The notes below the pieces were generated by a model that had not been told where the DNA came from, ran no database searches, and saw nothing but the letters and a program-made list of their open reading frames with translations. From Streptococcus pluranimalium (lineage in GTDB: Bacteria > Bacillota > Bacilli > Lactobacillales > Streptococcaceae), in contig NZ_CP025536.1 of NCBI RefSeq assembly GCF_002953735.1, positions 440,001-504,000 of the forward strand: DNA of 64,000 bases. The letters are read 5' to 3'. Made by a program: the position numbers and the translations under genes. Every line of letters begins with the position of its first letter. The stretch's first letter is position 1. This document shows, piece after piece, positions 1 to 9,405 of the stretch.

Positions 1-103
1 CGACAAGCGTTTAACGCTTATTAATGATAAGGTCAAAGATGGCCGTATTAATAAATTAAAATTATTGGTTTCAGGCATTCCTGAAGAGGAAGAAGAAGCC
101 TAA
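1..103 (+). CDS. C-terminal end of a CorC/HlyC-type (hemolysin family) membrane protein, partial
   Basis: Only the last 33 codons are in the window. The reading frame ends in TAA at 101-103, and the tail reads RINKLKLLVSGIPEEEEEA. A short Arg-Ile plus alternating hydrophobic strand followed by an acidic tail fits the end of the CorC/HlyC transporter-associated domain found in the streptococcal hemolysin-family CBS protein. The fragment is too short to prove this; the gene end itself is clear because an intrinsic terminator follows directly. Confidence 0.4.
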   Translation, partial: DKRLTLINDKVKDGRINKLKLLVSGIPEEEEEA

Positions 104-109
104 GTTGAC

Positions 110-141
110 AATTCAGAGTTCAAATGAGCTCTGAATTTTTT
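110..141 (+). terminator. intrinsic terminator of the upstream gene
   Basis: A 9-bp stem AATTCAGAG / CTCTGAATT (110-118 with 129-137) is followed by a T run. It lies 7 bases after the stop codon of the upstream gene. Confidence 0.8.
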
Positions 142-248
142 GTGCTATAAAACTAGAGAGAAATCGATGACGGTCTGTACTATAAAAGAACTTGTGCTAT
201 TTCTGAGGACATTTCCTTGTGATACTTTTGTTTTACTTGTGAAAAGTG

Positions 249-276
249 TATAATAGAAATTATAAAAACGGTTACA
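249..276 (+). promoter_or_regulatory. pflA promoter -10 box with a downstream cre-like (CcpA) site
   Basis: TATAAT is at 249-254. The sequence TAAAAACGGTTACA (263-276) matches the catabolite-responsive consensus TGNAANCGNTNNCA except at one fixed position, and it would overlap or directly follow the transcription start. CcpA control of pyruvate formate-lyase functions is known in streptococci; binding here is inferred. Confidence 0.45.
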
Positions 277-303
277 TAAATTTTTCATGTATGGGAGGTT
301 GCA

Positions 304-1095
304 ATGACTGAGATTGATTATTCGCAAGTAACGGGAATGGTCCACTCGACAGAAAGTTTCGGTTCGGTTGATGGCCCAGGAATTCGTTTTATTGTTTTCA
401 TGCAAGGTTGTAAAATGCGTTGTCAATATTGTCACAATCCTGATACTTGGCAAATGGAAACCAACAATTCTCAGGAAAGAACCGTCGAAGACGTTTTAAA
501 TGAGGCGATGAAGTACCGTCATTTCTGGGGAAAAAATGGGGGTATTACCGTTTCAGGTGGGGAAGCACTCCTACAAATCGAGTTTGTAACAGCTCTCTTT
601 CATGAAGCCAAAAAATACGGTATTCACTGTACTTTGGATACTTGTGCCCTACCTTTTCGTGATAAACCAGCCTATCATGAGATTTTTGACAGGCTCCTAG
701 AAGTCACGGACTTGGTCTTGCTAGACATCAAGGCTATCCGTCCTGAGAAACACAAGATTGTTACAGGACAATCCAACCGTAATATCCTAGCTTGTGCGCG
801 TTATCTCTCAGACAAGGGCAAACCTGTCTGGATTCGCCATGTTTTGGTACCAGGCTTGACTGATGTTGATGAGGAATTGGAAGAGTTAGGAGAATTCGTA
901 AAAACGCTCAAAAATGTCGATAAGTTTGAAATTCTTCCCTACCATACTATGGGCGAATTCAAATGGCGTGAATTGGGCATTCCTTACAAGCTTGAGGGCG
1001 TTAAACCACCCACAGCAGCCCGAGTTCAAAATGCTAAGGATATCATGCAAACAGAAAGCTATACAGAATATTTAAAACGCATGCAAGGTGCTTAA
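304..1095 (+). CDS. pflA: pyruvate formate-lyase activating enzyme
   Basis: A radical SAM enzyme that installs the glycyl radical on pyruvate formate-lyase, needed for mixed-acid fermentation under low oxygen. The 263-residue length is typical. The iron-sulfur motif CxxxCxxC is seen at C36, C40 and C43 in GCKMRCQYCHNPDTW, and the SAM-binding SGGEALLQ segment follows near residue 80. The SD GGGAGG sits about 6 bases before the ATG. It is a monocistronic unit between two terminators, with a cre-like site in the promoter. The lyase gene itself is not in the window. Confidence 0.95.
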   Translation: MTEIDYSQVTGMVHSTESFGSVDGPGIRFIVFMQGCKMRCQYCHNPDTWQMETNNSQERTVEDVLNEAMKYRHFWGKNGGITVSGGEALLQIEFVTALFHEAKKYGIHCTLDTCALPFRDKPAYHEIFDRLLEVTDLVLLDIKAIRPEKHKIVTGQSNRNILACARYLSDKGKPVWIRHVLVPGLTDVDEELEELGEFVKTLKNVDKFEILPYHTMGEFKWRELGIPYKLEGVKPPTAARVQNAKDIMQTESYTEYLKRMQGA

Positions 1096-1101
1096 GATAT
1101 G

Positions 1102-1129
1102 AAACTAGGGGATTTTCTCTAGTTTTTTT
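1102..1129 (+). terminator. intrinsic terminator after pflA
   Basis: Stem AAACTAG / CTAGTTT around a short loop, followed by a run of T, just after the pflA stop. Confidence 0.75.
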
Positions 1130-1169
1130 ATGTGATATCTGCTGTCCTCGTGATTTACCAGCAAGCCTT

Positions 1170-1198
1170 TTGGTAGATAGCTTGACTTGTGGTATAAT
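1170..1198 (+). promoter_or_regulatory. ppaC promoter
   Basis: TTGGTA (1170-1175), 17-bp spacer, then TATAAT (1193-1198) with the extended -10 TGG directly before it. The start codon follows about 34 bases later, with SD GAAGAGGT. Confidence 0.7.
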
Positions 1199-1232
1199 GT
1201 AACAGAATTTAAAATAATGAAGAGGTATAAAC

Positions 1233-2168
1233 ATGTCTAAATTTTTAGTTTTTGGTCACCAAAATCCTGACACAGATGCTATTGCATCATCATACGGTTG
1301 GGCTTACTTGGAGCGTACAGCCTTTGGTCGTGATGCTGAAGCTGTAGCCCTTGGCACACCAAATGAGGAAACAGCTTTTGCCCTTAACTACTTTGGTGTT
1401 GAAGCACCTCGTGTAGTTGAGTCTGCTAAAGCAGAAGGTGTTAGCCAAGTTATCTTGACAGACCACAATGAATTCCAACAGTCTATCTCAGATATTCGTG
1501 ATGTTGAAGTTGCGGCTGTGATTGACCACCACCGTGTGGCTAATTTTGAGACAGCAAACCCTCTTTACATGCGTTTAGAGCCAGTTGGGTCAGCATCATC
1601 TATCGTTTACCGCGCTGCTAAAGAAAACAGCGTTGAACTTCCAAAAGAAGTGGCTGGTCTCTTGCTTTCAGGCTTGATTTCAGATACCCTTCTCTTGAAA
1701 TCACCAACAACTCATGAGTCAGACCCACAAGTGGCTAAAGAATTGGCAGAAATTGCTGGTGTTAACTTGGAAGAGTATGGGCTTGAATTGCTCAAAGCGG
1801 GTACTAATCTTGCTAGCAAGTCAGCAGCAGAATTGATTGATATCGATGCTAAAACCTTTGAACTTAATGGTAACAATGTTCGTGTCGCTCAAGTTAACAC
1901 TGTTGATATCAACGATGTATTGAACCGTCAAGAAGAGATTGAAGCAGCTATTTCTGAAGCGATCGTTTCAGAAGGTTACTCAGACTTTGTTTTGATGATT
2001 ACAGATATTCTTAACTCAAACTCAGAAATCCTTGCTCTTGGTTCAAATATGGATAAGGTTGAAGCAGCCTTTAATTTCAAATTAGATAGCAACCATGCTT
2101 TCCTAGCAGGAGCTGTGTCACGTAAGAAACAAGTGGTGCCACAATTGACAGAAAGCTTCAATGCATAA
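1233..2168 (+). CDS. ppaC: manganese-dependent inorganic pyrophosphatase (family II)
   Basis: Cytoplasmic enzyme that hydrolyses pyrophosphate and pulls biosynthetic reactions forward. 311 residues, the usual length for family II. The DHH-family metal ligands are visible: [10 protein letters not shown] at residues 7-16, and the DHH signature in VIDHHRV near residue 97. The C-terminal DHHA2 part contains the [10 protein letters not shown] substrate-binding segment. It has its own promoter and a strong terminator, so it is monocistronic. The gene context pflA-ppaC is common in streptococci. Confidence 0.95.
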   Translation: MSKFLVFGHQNPDTDAIASSYGWAYLERTAFGRDAEAVALGTPNEETAFALNYFGVEAPRVVESAKAEGVSQVILTDHNEFQQSISDIRDVEVAAVIDHHRVANFETANPLYMRLEPVGSASSIVYRAAKENSVELPKEVAGLLLSGLISDTLLLKSPTTHESDPQVAKELAEIAGVNLEEYGLELLKAGTNLASKSAAELIDIDAKTFELNGNNVRVAQVNTVDINDVLNRQEEIEAAISEAIVSEGYSDFVLMITDILNSNSEILALGSNMDKVEAAFNFKLDSNHAFLAGAVSRKKQVVPQLTESFNA

Positions 2169-2177
2169 ACTAAAAAT

Positions 2178-2209
2178 ACAGACATCAATGTTGATGTCTG
2201 TGTTTTTTA
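2178..2209. terminator. bidirectional terminator between ppaC and fhuG
   Basis: A perfect 11-bp stem ACAGACATCAA / TTGATGTCTGT with a 2-base loop, followed by T6 on the plus strand and preceded by an A-rich stretch that gives a T run on the minus strand. The convergent genes ppaC and fhuG both end here. Confidence 0.85.
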
Positions 2210-3214
2210 TAGTTTGACTTTGGTCATAAGATAGAGGAAATAAGGCGCTCCGATTAGGGTAACAATAATACCAGTTGGAATGCCTGTGCCAACCAATAAG
2301 ACCCTACCGATAGTGTCAGCAACCAAGAGTAAGATCATACCTAGAATAATACTACTTGGTATGGTCAAATGATGATTTGCTCCTAATAACTTGCGTGTGA
2401 TATGACCAGCAACAAGACCGATAAAGGTAATATTACCAATTAAGACAACGCTGAGGGAAGCTAAGGCAGTTGATAAGATAAGGACAATCAGTCTTTCTTT
2501 ATGAAGATTCAAGCCCAAGGCTAATGCTGTTTGTTCATTGAGATTCATAATGTTTAGGGATTGACTTTTGGTATAAGTAATGCCCCAAATAAGTAGCAAA
2601 GCAGGTGCAAAGATAATGACTCTTGACCAAGATCCTCCCGAAATACTACCGCTCAACCAGCTAACAATAAAGTCAACCTTAAAGTCATCAATACTGGAGA
2701 CAATGGTTACCATCAGTCCAGATAAGAGACTAGACATTCCTATACCTGCAATGATTAAACGAGTTGGGCTAACCCCGTGGTTCTTTTTACGTGAAATCAA
2801 GTAAACCAGGACAATAGTACTTATACCACCAAACATTGCTAAGAAAGGCGTCACTGCCATGGTCGTTATATCTGATAAATCAGAATAACCAACAACCAGA
2901 GCTACTACTAAACCAGCTCCAGAATTGATCCCTAAAATACCGGAGTCGGCCAAAGGATTTTTGGTTAGATTCTGCAAAAGTAACCCCGATAAGGCAAGCG
3001 AGCCACCCCCTAAAAGACAGGCAAGAATTCGTGGTAAACGGATTTTAGCAATGATCAGAGTCATTCCCTTAGAAGCTTGACCGGTCAAGACCTCAACAAG
3101 ATCCATGATGGAAGCATTGGCATAGCCTACTGACAAGGCAATGACAAAACAAGAAACAAGTAGCAAAGCTAATACGAGAAAGGTGAGTTTAATGCGGTTT
3201 GGGTGTGTCATCAT
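2207..3214 (-). CDS. fhuG: ferrichrome-type siderophore ABC transporter permease
   Basis: One of two FecCD-family permease subunits of the hydroxamate siderophore importer. 335 residues with about nine to ten hydrophobic segments. The family hallmarks LPRILACLLGGGSLALSG near the N-terminus and NPLADSGILGINSGAG are visible. The start codon overlaps the stop of the upstream permease by 4 bases (ATGA), so the two are translationally coupled. In S. pyogenes the equivalent operon is called ftsABCD. It is last in the operon and ends in the terminator shared with ppaC. Confidence 0.9.
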   Translation of the reverse strand: MMTHPNRIKLTFLVLALLLVSCFVIALSVGYANASIMDLVEVLTGQASKGMTLIIAKIRLPRILACLLGGGSLALSGLLLQNLTKNPLADSGILGINSGAGLVVALVVGYSDLSDITTMAVTPFLAMFGGISTIVLVYLISRKKNHGVSPTRLIIAGIGMSSLLSGLMVTIVSSIDDFKVDFIVSWLSGSISGGSWSRVIIFAPALLLIWGITYTKSQSLNIMNLNEQTALALGLNLHKERLIVLILSTALASLSVVLIGNITFIGLVAGHITRKLLGANHHLTIPSSIILGMILLLVADTIGRVLLVGTGIPTGIIVTLIGAPYFLYLMTKVKL

Positions 3215-4227
3215 AAATACTTCCCCTTCCTAATAAGCCATAGGAAGCAAGGAAGCCCGACAACAGCGATAATAGCACTGATTGGTGTTTCTCTTGGTGG
3301 ATTGATCATTCGCGAGATAATATCTACCCAAAGCAGAAATACAGCTCCAGCGTAAGCTGATAGAGGGAGAATGAGGCGGTAATCCTTTGGAACAAAAAGC
3401 TTTATGGCATGAGGGATAATTAACCCAACAAAAGCTATCGAACCAACCATAGCGACAGCCCCAGATGAGATAACCAAAACAATGACTAATAGTAATAATG
3501 TCGTCAGAAACGTTTCTTGCCCAAGAGCCTTGGCTACTGTTTCATTTAAACTGAGGATCGTTAACTGATGGGCAAATAATTGTGCCAAGATCAGTCCGAT
3601 ACTGATGATGGGAATAATCAAGGAAATCATTGACCAGTTGATTTGTGAGAGTCCACCTGCCTGCCAACCAATGACAGTGGTTTCAAGGTCAAAATAGATC
3701 GTAATAGCTTGTCCAATCGCTGAAAATAAGGTGGAAACCATAGCACCTGCTAAGATTAATCTCAGTTGATTGTAGCCCTTACCTTTTTGATAAGCGAGAA
3801 TAAAAACCATCACGGCTGCTAGACTAGAACCGAGTAGACAAATCAATAGAATTTGAAAGTAGTGCAAATTGCCCCAAAAAGCATAGGCGATGATGAGGGA
3901 TAAACCAGCTCCAGCATTAATGCCAAGAAGGCCTGGGTCAGCAATGACATTTCTTGTAATACCTTGCATCATAGCACCTGATTGCGACATTGCTGCGCCA
4001 ACAAAAAGAGCTGCCAACATCCTTGGTAGGCGAATGTCAATGACAATATCTTGGATATTTGAATGAGTGAGGGGCTGCTGTAGGGTAGTTAGCAATTCTG
4101 AATTCGAAAAATTGATAGCGCCAAAGCGTAAGCCAATATAGCTTCCTAAAAGAAGTAAGATAGTCAGGATGAAAAAAACAAGCCAAAGACATTTTGGCCT
4201 ATTTTGATGAGTCATTGAGGGCGTCAT
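3211..4227 (-). CDS. fhuB: ferrichrome-type siderophore ABC transporter permease
   Basis: Second FecCD-family membrane subunit, 338 residues. It carries the same permease landmarks as its neighbour (LPRMLAALFVGAAMSQSGA; DPGLLGINAGAGLS), so the two are paralogues that pair in the membrane. An SD (GAAAGG on the minus strand) precedes the first ATG, and another Met lies four codons later. It lies 17 bases downstream of the binding protein gene and overlaps fhuG by 4 bases. Confidence 0.9.
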   Translation of the reverse strand: MTPSMTHQNRPKCLWLVFFILTILLLLGSYIGLRFGAINFSNSELLTTLQQPLTHSNIQDIVIDIRLPRMLAALFVGAAMSQSGAMMQGITRNVIADPGLLGINAGAGLSLIIAYAFWGNLHYFQILLICLLGSSLAAVMVFILAYQKGKGYNQLRLILAGAMVSTLFSAIGQAITIYFDLETTVIGWQAGGLSQINWSMISLIIPIISIGLILAQLFAHQLTILSLNETVAKALGQETFLTTLLLLVIVLVISSGAVAMVGSIAFVGLIIPHAIKLFVPKDYRLILPLSAYAGAVFLLWVDIISRMINPPRETPISAIIAVVGLPCFLWLIRKGKYL

Positions 4228-4244
4228 GGTAGCCTTTCTAATGA

Positions 4245-5189
4245 TTAATTAGCTTTTTGGATAGCCTCCGTAAAAGCATCTAATTGGAGATCAAGAGACA
4301 TTGGATCAGCGAAGTAGAAGAGATTGTAGTCCACTTCTAAGACGTGACCTGCTTTGACAGCGGGAATATTTTTCCAAACATCACTTTCTTTAAGTGATGA
4401 AGCTGCTTTTTCATTGTCTTTATTGATATTAACAACCGCATAGTCCCCGATATAGTCGCCAAGAACTTCTTGAGAAACTCCGAACCAACCGTCTTTAAAG
4501 ACGTCCTCTTGAACTTTTTGAGGAGCTTTGTAACCCAGGGCACGGTAGATTAATTCACTACCACGCCCAAATTCTGGACCGTAAAGATAGATGCTCTTGT
4601 CATAGAAATCCATAACTGTAAAGGTTGTGTCGGGCTTGAGTTGATTAGCTAGTTCTTTTTTAGTTTCAGACACTTTTTTGTCCCAATCTTGACGCCAGGC
4701 TTTAGCTACTTTTTCTTTGCCAAATACTTGTCCAAACTGGTTCATGACCTCCAAGTAGTCGCTAGCACCGAATTCGATGGCTAGTACAGGTGCAATTTCT
4801 TTGAGTTTATCAATGTTTTCATCAAGTGAGAAAACAATGATTAGATCCGGCTCTTCAGCAGCAATAGCTTCTGTATCAGCTGATTTGAGTTGTGGTAAGC
4901 CTTTCAGTTTATCCCCAAAGGCGGCGCTATTCTTTTCTAAATCAAGAGAAAAAGAAGATACGTCAACACCGAGTTTCAAGAGATGTCCTGTGTATGAATA
5001 AGCGAAGTTAACAACTTTTTTAGGATTTTCAGGGATATCACCGTAGTAGGTAAACCCTTTTATTTTAGGCATGCTGGAGATTTTGACTTCCTCTGGCTTT
5101 GAGCTTTCTTGTTTAGAAGAAGCACAAGCAACTAGAAGAAAAGAGACTGTAAACAGACAAATGAGTGTTAAGAGTTTGCGAAATGTCAT
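4245..5189 (-). CDS. fhuD: siderophore-binding lipoprotein of the ferrichrome importer
   Basis: Substrate-binding lipoprotein that delivers ferric hydroxamates to FhuBG. 314 residues. A type II signal peptide ends in the lipobox LVAC with the lipidated Cys at residue 22. A class III periplasmic-binding fold is suggested by the conserved start of the mature domain (NPKKVVNFAYSYTGHLLKLG) and the EEPDLIIV segment. Its ATG overlaps the stop of fhuC by 4 bases. Substrate specificity (ferrichrome rather than another hydroxamate) is inferred from family and operon layout. Confidence 0.88.
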   Translation of the reverse strand: MTFRKLLTLICLFTVSFLLVACASSKQESSKPEEVKISSMPKIKGFTYYGDIPENPKKVVNFAYSYTGHLLKLGVDVSSFSLDLEKNSAAFGDKLKGLPQLKSADTEAIAAEEPDLIIVFSLDENIDKLKEIAPVLAIEFGASDYLEVMNQFGQVFGKEKVAKAWRQDWDKKVSETKKELANQLKPDTTFTVMDFYDKSIYLYGPEFGRGSELIYRALGYKAPQKVQEDVFKDGWFGVSQEVLGDYIGDYAVVNINKDNEKAASSLKESDVWKNIPAVKAGHVLEVDYNLFYFADPMSLDLQLDAFTEAIQKAN

Positions 5190-5983
5190 AAATCCTCCAA
5201 AGGTAGTAATTGATAAGATAGTAAAATAGGACGTGTGGAAACAGGATCCTCGATGATATGAGCCTTAATGTGAAAAATATCTTCAATACGTTCGGATGTG
5301 ATGATGTCTTCAACAGATCCTTGGTACTGAATCTTGCCGTTTTTCATAGCGATAATATGATCCGAAAATCGTGCTGATAAATTCAAATCATGAAGCACCA
5401 TAATGATGGTTTTATGGGACTTCTTGTTTAAATCTGCCAAGAGCTCTAGGACTTCAAGTTGATGATTTAAATCCAAATAAGTTGTCGGTTCATCCAGGAA
5501 AATAGTGTCTGTATCTTGCGCCAAAGCCATCGCAATCCAGACACGTTGCCTTTGCCCACCACTGAGGCTATCCACTTCGAGATTGGCTAAATCTGTAATC
5601 TTGGTCATCTCCATAGCCCAGTGAATACGACTACGATCGTGAGTTGTCAGGCTTCCCAGATATTTTTGATGGGGAAAACGCCCATAGGATACTAACTCAT
5701 AGACCGTAATTCCTTCAGTTGCTTCTAAAACTTGTGGTAATAGAGCGATTTTTTTAGCAACCTCCTTCGTAGGCATTTGAGCTATGGCTTGCCCGTCCAG
5801 ATAAATCTGTCCTTTATTGATACTGTGGATACGTGTTAAAGCTTTGAGCAAGGTAGATTTTCCACAGCCATTGGCACCGATAATGGTCGTAATCGCTCCG
5901 TGAGGAATCTTGACGGATAGATTTTCAATAATGGTATGATGGTCGTAGGCCACGTCAATATGTTGAGCGTGAATCTCAGACAA
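5186..5983 (-). CDS. fhuC: ferrichrome importer ATP-binding protein
   Basis: ATPase that powers the siderophore importer, 265 residues. Walker A GANGCGKST is near residue 36, the signature LSGGQRQRVW near 142, and Walker B DTIFLDEPTT just after. The C-terminal tail is that of FepC/FhuC-type ATPases. A clear SD (AAAGGAGG, minus strand) precedes the ATG. It is the first gene of the fhuCDBG operon, with a ~110-base leader from the promoter at about 6100. Confidence 0.92.
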   Translation of the reverse strand: MSEIHAQHIDVAYDHHTIIENLSVKIPHGAITTIIGANGCGKSTLLKALTRIHSINKGQIYLDGQAIAQMPTKEVAKKIALLPQVLEATEGITVYELVSYGRFPHQKYLGSLTTHDRSRIHWAMEMTKITDLANLEVDSLSGGQRQRVWIAMALAQDTDTIFLDEPTTYLDLNHQLEVLELLADLNKKSHKTIIMVLHDLNLSARFSDHIIAMKNGKIQYQGSVEDIITSERIEDIFHIKAHIIEDPVSTRPILLSYQLLPLEDL

Positions 5984-6005
5984 GACAAATCCTCCTTTTG
6001 AAGTG

Positions 6006-6089
6006 ATGGCTTATTTGGATAGCAAAGATGGCTGTTACAAATCACTAGATGAAGACATGAATGATTTTATGAAAGACCAACAAGGCTAA
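6006..6089 (+). other. 27-codon open frame antisense to the fhuC leader, possible gene remnant
   Basis: ATG to TAA reading MAYLDSKDGCYKSLDEDM and nine further residues. No SD precedes it on the plus strand; the purine-poor stretch there is the complement of the fhuC SD. The acidic, Tyr/Cys-containing composition looks protein-like, so it may be the 3' end of a lost gene. I do not recognise a family, and it could equally be chance. Confidence 0.2.
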
Positions 6090-6099
6090 TACGAATTTG

Positions 6100-6136
6100 A
6101 TTATAGCATAGTAAAAGGGCTTACAAAAGCCCTTTT
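6100..6136 (-). promoter_or_regulatory. fhuC promoter overlapping a stem-loop
   Basis: On the minus strand TATAAT (6100-6105) is preceded by TGC, giving an extended -10. A 10-bp perfect stem AAAAGGGCTT / AAGCCCTTTT (6113-6136) covers the expected -35 region, where TTTTGT lies 17 bases upstream. The same hairpin has a T-rich tail on the plus strand (to about 6150) and may stop murE readthrough. Confidence 0.5.
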
Positions 6137-6166
6137 CTTCTCTTTTTATAGAAAACACTCTTAACA

Positions 6167-6220
6167 ATAATCATTCAAAAAAATATCAATAATGGTTACA
6201 AAAAGAAGTGATAATCATTC
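6167..6220 (-). promoter_or_regulatory. two ATAATCATTC direct repeats upstream of the fhu promoter
   Basis: ATAATCATTC occurs at 6167-6176 and again at 6211-6220, 44 bases apart (about four helical turns). The second copy is preceded by TG, giving TGATAATCATT, which resembles half of the classical Fur palindrome. The position between murE and the fhu promoter suggests iron regulation, but no binding has been shown from sequence. Confidence 0.3.
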
Positions 6221-6228
6221 TAAATAGT

Positions 6229-7671
6229 CTATAGAAAGGATTTAGCGACAAGAAGGTCACCAGGGTATTTAGCATGTTTGCCTTCAACGATCTGGTAGGC
6301 ATCTGCTCCCTTTCCAGCAATAATGACAGCATCATTTTCAGTTTTGCTTTGACGCATGGCTGTTTCGATAGCTTTTTCGCGGTCAATAATGATTTGAACT
6401 GGTCTGTGGATATAGCTGGCAATTTCTTCGGAGATGGTTTGTGGATCTTCAAAGTTAGGATCATCAGCAGTTAAGATGATATCTAAATCCGGGTATTGAT
6501 TGATGACATGTCCAAAGTCAGCACGTCGGCTTTCTCCCTTGTTGCCGGGAGCTCCTAGAATAAGAGTCATTTGCCCTTTTTGGTGTTGGCTGACAACATC
6601 TAGCAACTTGGTTAAACTATCGCCATTATGGGCATAATCAACAAAAACCTTAGCACCATTTGTCTGGGTCAAGACCTCCATACGGCCAGGAACACTGGTT
6701 TGGGCGATGCCTTTTTGGATATCTTCCAGACTTGCTCCGAGGCGTAGGCAGGCTAATCCTGCAGCAAGGGCATTCTCTTGATTGAAGTCACCGATTAATT
6801 GCATATCGTAATGTCCAGCTAGTTTGCCTTTAGCATCGAAAGAGAAGGCAGAGCTGTTTTCGATAGTATTGTCGGAGTTTTGACCATAAAAATCATGGGG
6901 AAGTTTTTCAACTTCTTCTTTGACAACTTGAAAATGATCCATTCCACTGTTAACAATGGTAGCCTTGCTGTTAACCATCAACTGGCGCTTGTGGTAGAAA
7001 TAATCTTCAAAAGTTGGGTGTTCGATCGGTCCGATATGATCAGGACTGATGTTGAGAAAGACACCAACATCGAAGGTCAAGCCATAGACACGTTTCACCA
7101 GATAAGCTTGGCTAGAGACTTCCATGATCAGATGAGTCATACCATTTGAAACAGCTTCAGCCATCATTTTAAAAAGGTCCAAGCTCTCAGGTGTTGTCAA
7201 TCTTGACTTGAAAAAAGTCTTGCCATCTAGCGTTGTATTCATGGTAGAAAGCATGGCTGGTTGATGACTTTGTTTCAGAATATGGTAGGCGAAATAAGCG
7301 GCAGTTGTTTTACCTTTAGTCCCTGTAAAAGCTAATAATTGTAATTTTTCTTGCGGATTATCATAGAAAGCCATGGCAATCAGACTCATCGCTTGCTTGA
7401 TATCGTTGACAAGGATGGCTGGGATACCTACTTCATAATCAATTTCAGAAATATACCAACTCAGCCCTTTGGAAATGGCTTGTTCAAGAAATTCAGCTTT
7501 GAAGGATGACCCTTTAGCAAAAAAGAGTGTTTTAGCATCTGCATCGCGACTGTCATAGCTAAGATTGTCAAAGGCAACACCTTGCCAGTTATAGAAGAAG
7601 CCTTCAGGATGATTGATTTGGCGATAATTGTGGTCGTTTTTTAAAATATCTAATACGGTTTCTATTTGCAT
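6229..7671 (-). CDS. murE: UDP-N-acetylmuramoyl-L-alanyl-D-glutamate--L-lysine ligase
   Basis: Cytoplasmic Mur ligase that adds L-lysine at position 3 of the peptidoglycan stem peptide. 480 residues. The ATP-binding loop is [11 protein letters not shown] near residue 112, and the substrate motif DDPNFEDP near 404 is the form typical of lysine-adding streptococcal enzymes (DNPR in diaminopimelate enzymes). VPGRMEV marks the central domain. An extra ATG lies one codon upstream, but the purine-rich SD abuts it, so the second Met was chosen. It is divergent from murJ, its functional partner in wall synthesis. Confidence 0.93.
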   Translation of the reverse strand: MQIETVLDILKNDHNYRQINHPEGFFYNWQGVAFDNLSYDSRDADAKTLFFAKGSSFKAEFLEQAISKGLSWYISEIDYEVGIPAILVNDIKQAMSLIAMAFYDNPQEKLQLLAFTGTKGKTTAAYFAYHILKQSHQPAMLSTMNTTLDGKTFFKSRLTTPESLDLFKMMAEAVSNGMTHLIMEVSSQAYLVKRVYGLTFDVGVFLNISPDHIGPIEHPTFEDYFYHKRQLMVNSKATIVNSGMDHFQVVKEEVEKLPHDFYGQNSDNTIENSSAFSFDAKGKLAGHYDMQLIGDFNQENALAAGLACLRLGASLEDIQKGIAQTSVPGRMEVLTQTNGAKVFVDYAHNGDSLTKLLDVVSQHQKGQMTLILGAPGNKGESRRADFGHVINQYPDLDIILTADDPNFEDPQTISEEIASYIHRPVQIIIDREKAIETAMRQSKTENDAVIIAGKGADAYQIVEGKHAKYPGDLLVAKSFL

Positions 7672-7762
7672 CATACTTCTTATTTTAGACCTATGGCTAT
7701 AGTTTTACAAGTCCTAGGCAAAAGTTTATAATAAATTGAATAAATTTTAAAAGGATAGGAAA

Positions 7763-9397
7763 ATGTCTGAAAGCAAAGCAAAAGTCTCCCAACAGGAGCA
7801 AATGATGCGTGGGACTGCCTGGTCTGCAGCTGGTAATTTTATCAGTCGCTTATTGGGAGTTGTTTATATCATTCCTTGGTATTTGTGGATGGGAAGCCAT
7901 GCGGACAAGGCAAATGCCTTATTTACACAAGGGTATAATATCTATTCCCTCTTTCTCTTGATCTCAACTTCTGGACTTAATGTCGCAGTAGCTAAACAGA
8001 TTGCTAAGTATAATGCTTTAAATAAAAAATCTGAGAGTATCCAGTTGATTCGTGAATTCCTAAAGTTAATGTTGATTTTAGGGCTTGTTAGTGCAGGAAC
8101 GATGTTTCTCTTGTCACCTATCATTGCTAAACTTTCAGGAGTGGGGCATGAATTGGTACCAGTTATTCAAAGTTTATCCTGGTCTGTTTTGATCTTCCCG
8201 ATGATGAGTGTTATTCGAGGCATTTTTCAAGGTCATAATGATTTGGCTCCCTTTGCTAAAAGTCAGGTAGCAGAGCAGTTTATTCGTGTGGTGTGGATGC
8301 TATTGACAGCTTACTTCGTTATGCAGCTTGGTTCAGGTGATTATGTCAAGGCAGTGACACAGTCAACTTTTGCAGCCTTTCTTGGAATGCTAGCTAGCAT
8401 GGGAGTTCTGTTCTATTATCTAGCTAAGGCAAAGCTATTAAAACCTATTTTTTTTGAGAAAACAAAAGACATTTCAGTAGATGCGAAAGGCTTGTTGCTT
8501 GAGACTTTAAAAGAAGCGATTCCTTTTATTGTAACGGGCTCTGCCATTCAAATTTTTAGTCTGATTGATCAGTTTACTTATGCTAACTTTATGGCAATGA
8601 TTAGCCATTATAGTCGGTCGGAATTATCGGTTCAATTTGCTTACTTTGCCTCTAATCCTAACAAGATTGTGATGCTTCTGGTTTCTGTAGCTGGCTCGAT
8701 TGGTGGCGTAGGGATTGCGCTGTTGACAGAAAATTATGTCAAAAAAGATATGAAAGCAGCAGCAAGTCTCATCGCTAACAACTTGCAGATGCTCTTTATG
8801 TTTATTATGCCAGCGATTGTCGGGATTCTTATTTTAGCTAAGCCAGTCTATACGATTTTCTATGGTGCGCCGACTGACATGGCCCTGGGATTGTTTGTGG
8901 CAGCAATGGTTCAAACGTTATTTTTAGCCTTATATATTATGTTGTCGCCAATGCTTCAAGCCATGTTTGAAAATAGAAAAGCCATGCGTTATTTTAGTTA
9001 TGGGTTGGTGACGAAGGTTATCTTGCAGGTTCCGATGATTTATTTATTTCATGGTTATGGACCTCTTTTATCGACTTCTATCGCCTTGGCTGTTCCGATT
9101 GTCCTCAGTTACCTCCGTTTACAGCAATTAACAGGAATTAGCCCTTCAGGCTTAAATCGTCGTTTGCAGTTAATCAATGTAATGACAATTATCATGGCTA
9201 TTTTAGCAGCCCTTGTAACGCTTATTTTGCATTTGGTGCTGGATCCTGCTAGCCGTATTCATAGCGTACTTTATGTGGTTATTGTTGGTGCAGTTGGGAT
9301 GATGAGCTACGGTTATATGTCATTGAAAACACGGATGCTTGATAAGCTAATTGGAGGTCGTGCCAATCGTTTACGTGAGCGCTTTAAGATTTCATAA
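7763..9397 (+). CDS. murJ: lipid II flippase, MOP/MVF superfamily (YtgP/MurJ type)
   Basis: Polytopic membrane protein of 544 residues with about 14 hydrophobic helices. It is the streptococcal YtgP type that lies beside murE; the S. pyogenes member has been reported to replace E. coli MurJ. Near the N-terminus QQEQMMRGTAWSAAGNFISR and GVVYIIPWYLWMG fit the family. SD AAAGGATAGG precedes the ATG. It is expressed divergently from murE across an 88-bp gap, so ligase and flippase probably serve the same wall pathway. Confidence 0.88.
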   Translation: MSESKAKVSQQEQMMRGTAWSAAGNFISRLLGVVYIIPWYLWMGSHADKANALFTQGYNIYSLFLLISTSGLNVAVAKQIAKYNALNKKSESIQLIREFLKLMLILGLVSAGTMFLLSPIIAKLSGVGHELVPVIQSLSWSVLIFPMMSVIRGIFQGHNDLAPFAKSQVAEQFIRVVWMLLTAYFVMQLGSGDYVKAVTQSTFAAFLGMLASMGVLFYYLAKAKLLKPIFFEKTKDISVDAKGLLLETLKEAIPFIVTGSAIQIFSLIDQFTYANFMAMISHYSRSELSVQFAYFASNPNKIVMLLVSVAGSIGGVGIALLTENYVKKDMKAAASLIANNLQMLFMFIMPAIVGILILAKPVYTIFYGAPTDMALGLFVAAMVQTLFLALYIMLSPMLQAMFENRKAMRYFSYGLVTKVILQVPMIYLFHGYGPLLSTSIALAVPIVLSYLRLQQLTGISPSGLNRRLQLINVMTIIMAILAALVTLILHLVLDPASRIHSVLYVVIVGAVGMMSYGYMSLKTRMLDKLIGGRANRLRERFKIS

Positions 9398-9405
9398 GTT
9401 ATTAA

